5,749 nucleotides of DNA from Dehalococcoidia bacterium (GTDB taxonomy: Bacteria; Chloroflexota; Dehalococcoidia; Dehalococcoidales; Fen-1064), in the NCBI GenBank assembly GCA_011192055.1, contig DUES01000155.1, forward strand, positions 1 through 5,749. The letters run 5' to 3'. This document shows, one piece after another, positions 1-4,069 of the stretch (its first letter is position 1; every line of letters starts with the position of its first letter). The notes under the pieces are model-generated. The model ran no database searches. It saw nothing but the letters and a program-made list of their open reading frames with translations, and had not been told where the DNA came from. Made by a program: the position numbers and the translations under genes.

Positions 1-24
1 TGGCTTCATGATAACAAGAAGCCA
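1..24 (-). terminator. Possible terminator hairpin after the AhpD-like gene (cut by window edge)
   Basis: A perfect 7-bp inverted repeat, TGGCTTC (1-7) and GAAGCCA (18-24), encloses a 10-base loop. It begins 8 bases beyond the stop codon of the minus-strand AhpD-like gene, which is where an intrinsic terminator would sit. The expected U-run would lie to the left of base 1 and cannot be seen, so the terminator role is inferred from position and stem only. Confidence 0.4.
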
Positions 25-32
25 CACTGTAT

Positions 33-512
33 CTATCGTCGCCACTTCCCGAATGATAAACGGTATAGCAAGTAGTCGCAGGTGTTACCCAGTAAATTGC
101 CAAGACGAATCATTCGAAGCATTAAATGGATGACTTCTGTCTTTTGGATACCGTACGTTGCCTGCAACTTCTGGACCGCTTCAGGGTCGGGATAAGCATT
201 GGATTCAGCCCAATGCTGCGCATAGATTACGGCCACAGCTTCCTCTTCTGGACAGTTATCAACATCTCCTGACAATAGCTGGCTAATCTCTTCTGGAGTA
301 ACCCCACTTTTCAACGCTTGCTTGGAATGAAAGTAAGAACAATAACGACAGCCGTCTACTGCGGTTACAGCCAACATGAGCCTTTCCCGGAAGGCTGGTG
401 ATAACAATTCCTTATTCGTTGCTTCCTTCAATCGTTTCCTATTTCTAATCGGAAAGAACAGGTCAGCAAAGAGTTCCTTTGGGCTGCTAAATGTTCTTTT
501 ATAGAATTTCAT
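33..512 (-). CDS. AhpD-like / carboxymuconolactone decarboxylase family protein
   Basis: This 159-residue protein belongs to the AhpD/carboxymuconolactone decarboxylase superfamily of small all-helical, mostly cytoplasmic proteins. Seen directly: the residues Glu43, Cys55, Cys58 and His62 fit the AhpD active-site pattern E-x11-C-x2-C-x3-H exactly, within the stretch GCRYCSYFH. In AhpD the two cysteines form a redox-active disulfide and the Glu/His pair relays protons for peroxide detoxification. A thiol-disulfide or peroxidase-linked role is therefore more likely than true decarboxylation, but the substrate is unknown. There is no signal peptide. The ATG at 512 is the only sensible start, because in-frame stops lie just upstream and the next Met is residue 46. 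Its Shine-Dalgarno is weak. Two further cysteines (87 and 145) have no assigned role. No peroxiredoxin gene is adjacent, so its reductant or partner is not shown. It probably has its own promoter (615-623). Confidence 0.85.
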   Translation of the reverse strand: MKFYKRTFSSPKELFADLFFPIRNRKRLKEATNKELLSPAFRERLMLAVTAVDGCRYCSYFHSKQALKSGVTPEEISQLLSGDVDNCPEEEAVAVIYAQHWAESNAYPDPEAVQKLQATYGIQKTEVIHLMLRMIRLGNLLGNTCDYLLYRLSFGKWRR

Positions 513-614
513 GACTAATACTATTCAACTCAGTTAGGTTGGATAAGGTAGGGTGTATGAGAGAATAGACTGATTCATTTACGGTCTTCCATCTATCTCA
601 TAATAAACACCAGT

Positions 615-623
615 ATTATAGCA
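615..623 (-). promoter_or_regulatory. Extended -10 promoter for the AhpD-like gene
   Basis: Read on the minus strand this is TGCTATAAT, a perfect -10 hexamer preceded by the TGn extension, which can make a -35 box dispensable. No good -35 is present at 16-18 bases; the sequence there is ACTATA-like. Transcription would start near 608 and leave a leader of about 95 bases before the ATG at 512. That leader contains a 7-bp inverted repeat, TATGAGA (556-562) with TCTCATA (596-602), with a long 33-base loop. The promoter assignment is from consensus match and position only. Confidence 0.5.
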
Positions 624-638
624 GTATGAGTATGGAGT

Positions 639-686
639 ATAGTGCCACCATCAGCGGCAAGGTCAGTGTTGGCGTGGATACACTAT
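639..686. repeat. Imperfect inverted repeat between hydrolase and AhpD-like gene
   Basis: The outer arms ATAGTG (639-644) and CACTAT (681-686) pair perfectly. After a 3-base bulge (678-680) the inner arms CCAC (645-648) and GTGG (674-677) also pair, giving a 10-bp stem with a 25-base loop. It lies just upstream of the extended -10 of the AhpD-like gene and downstream of the hydrolase stop. It could be an operator-like dyad or a transcript hairpin. No T-run follows on the minus strand, so it is not a classical intrinsic terminator. Confidence 0.4.
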
Positions 687-687
687 G

Positions 688-704
688 AGCCCTTCACGAA
701 GGCT
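688..704 (-). other. Small hairpin after the hydrolase stop
   Basis: On the minus strand RNA, AGCCUU and AGGGCU can form a 6-bp stem (one G-U pair) around a CGUGA loop. It starts about 24 bases beyond the hydrolase stop codon and is immediately next to the larger inverted repeat at 639-686. There is no U-run, so it might protect a 3' end or assist factor-dependent termination. The evidence is weak. Confidence 0.25.
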
Positions 705-727
705 ATATACAGGCTTATCTACGGTCT

Positions 728-1537
728 CTACCACTTGATTCTACCGAGGAACTTGAGCAGAGTTTCGTTGAAGATATCAGGGGCTTCCTCGTGAGGATTA
801 TGACCAGCACCGCCAATCGTCACTAGTTCAGAATCAGCGATTCCTTCGTTCATAATCCTGGAAGGCTCTTCAAATGGTAAGTCCTCGTCACCCCAAAAGA
901 TGAGAGTCGGTACCTTGATTTCAGAGAGTCTCTCTGTCAAAGGCTCCCATTTACTGATGGCCCGAGACATATAGATGTAGCCATCAACAGAAGTCTGGAG
1001 CATTTTCCGCCGTGTGATTTCCCTCTGTTCGGGATATTTCTCGAACTTCTCCACTCGCATAGGATTATTTGAAGCATCGTATTCAAAGGCGGCTTCCATA
1101 CCCTGTGTACGTGCCAGTTCATCTAATTTCTGCCTCAGTTGAGCGTAATTTGCGTCTCTACCAAATTGCCCGCTGGAGGTATCCACTAATACTAATCCGG
1201 CAAGCATATCCTGATGCTCTACAGTAAACTGAAGAGTAGTGAAACCACCCAGAGAGTGCCCACCAAGGCAGCACTTTGTAATACCCAGCATATTAAAGAG
1301 AGTAAAAGTGTCAGTTGCCAGAATCTCCACCGAGTAGTCTTCCTCCCGTGATGGTGCTGATGATTTACCGTGTCCACGGTGGTCCAACACAATAACCTGG
1401 TACTGTGAGGATAGGACCCTTATCTGTTTTACCCAATCCTGCGTACTGCCAGTGTAACCGTGAAGGAAGACCACCGTTGGTCCCTGACCACTGACTTCAT
1501 AGTTCAGGTCTACCCCATTGATATTGGCTATTGGCAT
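728..1537 (-). CDS. Alpha/beta-fold hydrolase
   Basis: This 269-residue single-domain protein is of normal length for alpha/beta hydrolase fold esterases, lactonases, epoxide or haloalkane-type hydrolases. Seen directly: the oxyanion motif HGYTGS (from residue 26), an LDHRGHGKS turn (from 51), the nucleophile elbow GGHSLGG with Ser95, a GDED acid turn with Asp219 as likely acid, and the catalytic His246 in GGAGHNPHEE. This completes a Ser-Asp-His triad. A Ser rather than Asp nucleophile argues against haloalkane dehalogenase or epoxide hydrolase and for an esterase/lipase, C-C hydrolase or related activity. The cap region (about residues 125-200) is charged and does not reveal the substrate. 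No signal peptide is seen, so it is probably cytoplasmic. The start is placed at 1537 because GGAGGT lies 5 bases upstream. The upstream in-frame ATG at 1573 would add 12 residues unlike the family. It is separated by 334 bases from the upstream CoA-ligase-like gene, so co-transcription is uncertain. Confidence 0.9.
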   Translation of the reverse strand: MPIANINGVDLNYEVSGQGPTVVFLHGYTGSTQDWVKQIRVLSSQYQVIVLDHRGHGKSSAPSREEDYSVEILATDTFTLFNMLGITKCCLGGHSLGGFTTLQFTVEHQDMLAGLVLVDTSSGQFGRDANYAQLRQKLDELARTQGMEAAFEYDASNNPMRVEKFEKYPEQREITRRKMLQTSVDGYIYMSRAISKWEPLTERLSEIKVPTLIFWGDEDLPFEEPSRIMNEGIADSELVTIGGAGHNPHEEAPDIFNETLLKFLGRIKW

Positions 1538-1669
1538 TTCGACCTCCGTGTGTGTATTACTGCTATCAAACAATGCGTTGGTGCTTTGGATACTTCATGG
1601 TAAACGCCTCTGCACTGGACAAGTGCCCATAGTCTATGACTGAAGGATGAGGATGTCAAGCAGTGAGGG

Positions 1670-1675
1670 ATTATA
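1670..1675 (-). promoter_or_regulatory. Candidate -10 box for the hydrolase
   Basis: The minus strand reads TATAAT here, a perfect -10 hexamer. The best -35-like sequence upstream, TTGAAG (minus strand, 1698-1703), is 22 bases away, which is too far for a typical sigma70 promoter. The TG just before the hexamer lacks the one-base spacer of a true extended -10. If used, it would give a leader of about 125 bases before the hydrolase ATG at 1537. Confidence 0.3.
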
Positions 1676-1731
1676 CATTTCATCTTATTGTGTAGTCCTT
1701 CAACTGACTGGCAGGGTTGTACCAGACCAAC

Positions 1732-1752
1732 TATGCTATAGCCAATAGCATA
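1732..1752. repeat. Perfect 8-bp inverted repeat, operator-like
   Basis: TATGCTAT (1732-1739) and ATAGCATA (1745-1752) are perfect inverted copies separated by AGCCA. The 21-bp dyad sits about 60 bases upstream of the candidate -10 of the hydrolase, and no T-run follows it on either strand. This fits a binding site for a dimeric regulator better than an intrinsic terminator. The direct repeat AACTGACTG occurs on both sides of it (1702-1710 and 1762-1770). The regulator is unknown. Confidence 0.4.
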
Positions 1753-1871
1753 AGTACGGAAAACTGACTGATAGAGTTAACGAAGCTTTCTCATCCCGGG
1801 AAACCGCTTAGTTCCAGCAATAGCGCAATTCACATCACTGTCAGGCGAAAATAAGATGGATGACGGTAACC

Positions 1872-3299
1872 TCACACGGACCGGTTCTCGTAATAGCTCA
1901 ACACCAGGTCAATAGCATTGGCAGCGCTTTCAAAGGAGTAGTAAACGGGTAGCCCAGATGAAACGTACTTCTGCAGAAGGGCAAAAATCCCCTTGGATTC
2001 TTCCGGGAGGATACTGGGTTCAAGCACTATTGCTAATGGCTTTGAAGATGCCCTGCCACTTTCAGAAAACGGATCCCCTATCATTAGCGGATTGTCTTTC
2101 AGACCACTCGCCTGCTGAGATTGCCCCAGTCTCATAAACCAGACCAGGAAGTCGGTTCCTTCCCACTGCATGATAATATCAATAGTTCTGGCTACCTTCT
2201 CGGGGTACATCATTGACTGTGAGTAGTCGACAGGATTCCGCAGGATATTGCCTGCCGGTGGAGTAAACTCACGTATCTGACTGGTGATCTCGTGGGATAG
2301 AGGCGGGACTCTGAGTCCCCACTTCTCAAATGTATCAGTTATGAGAACACTGGCTCCACCTCCACCACCCATTATGACAGCGTTTCTGCCCTTCGGTCTG
2401 GCCATAAACAGAAGCGTAACCAGCACATCAACCATTTCGTCTAGAGAATCGACCCGAATTAAGCCCAGCTGTTTTCGTAGAGCGTCCCAGATAGCCTCAT
2501 TTCCAGCAAGAGATGAAGTATGACCGGCAACTGCTCTGGTACCTGCTTCGGTACGCCCTCCCTTGAGCAATATCACGGGCTTCTGCTTTGTTGCCTTCTC
2601 CAATGCCCGGCAGAAGCGCTTCCCATCCTTTATTCCTTCTATGTACATTGCTATTATCTCAGTATCAGCATCTGCAGCCAGATACTCAAGAAAGTCACTC
2701 TCATCAAGGTCGCGAGCGTTGCCATAGCTGATGACCTTGCTGAAACGAACACCCCGCAAGGCTGCCTGTCTTATAAGGTAGTTTGCATTACCGCCACTCT
2801 GGCTGATTACGCCCACCGGACCGCTTTCTCTGGGAAAGACCGGACCGAAGGACAGGCGTGATTGGGGACAGTAGATACCCAGGCAGTTCGGACCAATAAT
2901 CCTGATTCCGTGCTTTCGGGCAAGCTTAATCAACTCGGTCTCCAGCTCTATCCCCTCTTCCTCACCGGTCTCGCTGAAACCTGCCGTACAGAAGTGGATT
3001 GCCCGTACTCCCTTGGCGGCACACTCTTCAACCAACTCAAGACTAACCCGCGCTGGAACCAGGCCTATTACGTAGTCTATCGGTTGAGGGATATCCTGTA
3101 TGCTGGGATAGACCATGTGCCCATTTATCTTACCACCCTTGGGGTTCACCAGATAGAATGGACCGTTAAACTCGAACTCAACAATAGCGTCCAGAAAGCT
3201 ACGAGTCCAATGCTCAGGATTGGCAGTTGTAATACCAACAAGGGCAATTGAACGAGGATGAAAAAGGAACTCCAAACTCCTATCAGTTACAGTCGACAT
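1872..3299 (-). CDS. CoA-binding protein, alpha subunit-like of ADP-forming acetyl/acyl-CoA synthetase
   Basis: This 475-residue protein resembles the alpha subunit of NDP-forming acyl-CoA synthetases, which convert acyl-CoA, ADP and phosphate to acid, CoA and ATP (or the reverse) through a phosphohistidine. Seen in order: a Rossmann-type CoA-binding domain (about 10-140) opening with FHPRSIALVG and closing with GPNCLGI; a first ligase domain (about 155-290) with SQSGG at 166-170, Glu221 in the place of the glutamate that stabilises the phosphohistidine, and AGHTSSLAG with His260 as the predicted phosphorylated His; and a third domain (about 300-475) with a glycine-rich GGGGGAS turn and NPVDYS. 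The length matches an alpha subunit alone. The ATP-grasp beta domains found in fused enzymes are absent, and no beta gene is in the window, so a partner must be encoded elsewhere if the enzyme is active. The acyl substrate cannot be told. The start at 3299 follows AAGGTAAGGA about 11 bases upstream. It is probably cytosolic. Confidence 0.85.
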   Translation of the reverse strand: MSTVTDRSLEFLFHPRSIALVGITTANPEHWTRSFLDAIVEFEFNGPFYLVNPKGGKINGHMVYPSIQDIPQPIDYVIGLVPARVSLELVEECAAKGVRAIHFCTAGFSETGEEEGIELETELIKLARKHGIRIIGPNCLGIYCPQSRLSFGPVFPRESGPVGVISQSGGNANYLIRQAALRGVRFSKVISYGNARDLDESDFLEYLAADADTEIIAMYIEGIKDGKRFCRALEKATKQKPVILLKGGRTEAGTRAVAGHTSSLAGNEAIWDALRKQLGLIRVDSLDEMVDVLVTLLFMARPKGRNAVIMGGGGGASVLITDTFEKWGLRVPPLSHEITSQIREFTPPAGNILRNPVDYSQSMMYPEKVARTIDIIMQWEGTDFLVWFMRLGQSQQASGLKDNPLMIGDPFSESGRASSKPLAIVLEPSILPEESKGIFALLQKYVSSGLPVYYSFESAANAIDLVLSYYENRSV

Positions 3300-3520
3300 G
3301 TTCTATATTATCCTTACCTTTCTTCTGCTTGTCAGCTTCACTTTCATCAGCACATACTTAGCCTCAGTAGGATTCCTGTGGTGGCACAAGACACGGTGCC
3401 CGTAGTACTCATGGTCAAAAAGAGCGTTACGGTACTCCATGCCTGAACCGATAGGCTGTCATCCGTCGCCGCGATAACCGGTTTAAAATAGGGCGAGTGG
3501 ATTGTATCTACCGTCTACAG

Positions 3521-3526
3521 TATAAT
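3521..3526 (+). promoter_or_regulatory. Candidate -10 box upstream of the small ORF
   Basis: A perfect TATAAT lies about 140 bases upstream of the ATG at 3668. The hexamer 17 bases upstream is TGGATT, only a partial match to a -35 box. A start near 3533 would give a leader of about 135 bases that includes the foldable stretch at 3608-3653. The same bases read TATACT on the minus strand, so direction is not certain. Confidence 0.35.
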
Positions 3527-3607
3527 ACCACAGACTATGCGGTGGGGTCAGGCTCGCTCCATGATATTTCACCCTTTCACATTACCATCGTCAGCTATTT
3601 GACAGCA

Positions 3608-3663
3608 GGTAGGTCTCAGGGGTTGAGAACGATAGCTACCACGATGATACCCCAAACGGAGGT
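3608..3663 (+). promoter_or_regulatory. Structured leader with possible pseudoknot next to a perfect Shine-Dalgarno
   Basis: TCTCA (3614-3618) pairs with TGAGA (3624-3628) around the loop GGGGT, and that loop is exactly complementary to ACCCC at 3649-3653, giving an H-type pseudoknot topology. An outer stem GGTAG (3608-3612) / CTACC (3636-3640) can surround the hairpin. The ribosome binding site GGAGGT (3658-3663) follows 4 bases after the ACCCC strand, with 4 bases more to the ATG at 3668. It matches no riboswitch class I recognise. The stems are short and chance pairing is possible. Confidence 0.3.
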
Positions 3664-3667
3664 TATA

Positions 3668-3757
3668 ATGTCAACAGAATCGGATATCATCAGTTTTTTA
3701 CAGGAATATGAACTTACACCAGAAGAGATTGCAGCGGTAGAGGGTGTTTGTAAATAG
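3668..3757 (+). CDS. Small 29-residue acidic hypothetical protein
   Basis: I do not recognise this peptide. It starts at the ATG at 3668, chosen because a perfect GGAGGT lies 4 bases upstream; the open frame continues upstream to 3497 but without a comparable start. The peptide is strongly acidic (seven Asp/Glu against one Lys) and looks helical, with LTPEEIAAVEGVCK at its end, a Cys near the C-terminus and no membrane segment. It ends at a TAG that is in the same reading frame as the DUF429 fragment starting 24 bases later. It could be a true small protein, a leader peptide that couples translation of the next ORF, or the surviving N-terminus of a decayed gene. The ribosome binding site is the main evidence for translation. 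Confidence 0.45.
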   Translation: MSTESDIISFLQEYELTPEEIAAVEGVCK

Positions 3758-3781
3758 TGTGGGGTATTGGGGATTGCTTTT

Positions 3782-4030
3782 ATGAGCATCACTGCTGTCA
3801 TAGGAATAGACTGTGCTACACGGAAAGAAAAAAGAGGTTTAGCTTACGGTCTTCTCAAAGACGATAAGCTAACAATTACAGATGTGACTTCCTGTAGTCC
3901 GGTGAATCCATCCCAAGAGATTATTTCTATCTGGCTCGATAGGAGCTTTTCTACTTTGTTAGCTTTGGACGCTCCACTGGGCTGGCCTGTTACTCCGGAA
4001 TACGCACATTTCATCGATTGCGAACTGTAG
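3782..4030 (+). pseudogene. Truncated DUF429-like (RNase H fold) protein fragment
   Basis: These 82 residues look like the N-terminal part of a DUF429 family protein, a group predicted to have an RNase H-like fold and of uncertain function. Seen: the opening strand AVIGIDCATRK with Asp10 in the usual first acidic position, and ALDAPLGWP with Asp63, the best conserved family signature. Family members usually run well over 200 residues. Here the frame ends at TAG (4028-4030), and the 39 bases before the convergent ABC exporter hold no continuation in any frame, so about two thirds of the protein is missing. The ATG at 3782 is preferred, with GGGGA 8 bases upstream; a TTG at 3767 is also open. 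The truncation removes the later conserved acidic residues, so a nuclease-like activity is unlikely. A short functional protein cannot be excluded. The family call rests on remembered motifs. Confidence 0.6.
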
Positions 4031-4062
4031 GGATTAACCAGTACCAGAATCGCCGGGATTAA
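4030..4062. repeat. Short direct repeat at the broken end of the DUF429 fragment
   Basis: GGGATTAA occurs at 4030-4037, overlapping the last base of the premature stop, and again at 4055-4062, a few bases before the end of the convergent ABC exporter gene. Short direct repeats at a truncation point can be scars of slippage or recombination-mediated deletion. At 8 bp this may also be coincidence. Confidence 0.25.
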
Positions 4063-4069
4063 GCGGTAA

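Larger units (their letters stand above)
1538..1871. other. Intergenic region without a recognisable gene
   Basis: This 334-base gap separates the stop of the CoA-ligase-like gene from the start of the hydrolase, both on the minus strand. I see no convincing ORF with a ribosome binding site and no RNA gene. It holds the hydrolase Shine-Dalgarno (GGAGGT on the minus strand, just right of 1542), a possible -10 box at 1670-1675, a perfect 8-bp dyad at 1732-1752, two copies of AACTGACTG (1702-1710 and 1762-1770), and a weak 5-bp hairpin GCACT/AGTGC at 1612-1626. No clear intrinsic terminator follows the CoA-ligase-like gene. Confidence 0.6.
3300..3667. other. Divergent intergenic region
   Basis: This 368-base region separates the minus-strand CoA-ligase-like gene from the plus-strand small ORF. 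I find no gene or structural RNA that I recognise. For the plus strand it contains a candidate -10 (3521-3526) and a foldable leader with a perfect ribosome binding site (3608-3663). For the minus strand it contains the AAGGTAAGGA ribosome binding site near 3311-3320 and a TTGACC (3413-3418) with no matching -10, so no confident promoter for the CoA-ligase-like gene. Also seen are a 5-bp hairpin GGCAC/GTGCC (3383-3400) and a near-repeat GTACTCATG (3404-3412) / GTACTCCATG (3432-3441). Confidence 0.6.

Noticed and set aside
1538..1573. Upstream ATG at 1573 for the alpha/beta hydrolase, adding 12 residues
   Set aside because: GGAGGT is placed ideally for the ATG at 1537, and the family similarity begins right after that Met; the longer version has no comparable ribosome binding site.
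2284..3251. Three plus-strand open frames opposite the CoA-ligase-like gene
   Set aside because: They lie entirely antisense to a well-supported coding sequence, show no family motifs and are best explained as shadows.
3599..3604. Perfect TTGACA as a -35 box for the small ORF
   Set aside because: No acceptable -10 is found 16-18 bases downstream (GTTGAG-like sequence), so it is probably chance.
3755..3757. Read-through or pyrrolysine decoding of the in-frame TAG
   Set aside because: Neither a recoding signal nor the associated machinery is visible, and DUF429-type similarity starts only after the downstream ATG, so an extended N-terminus is not expected.
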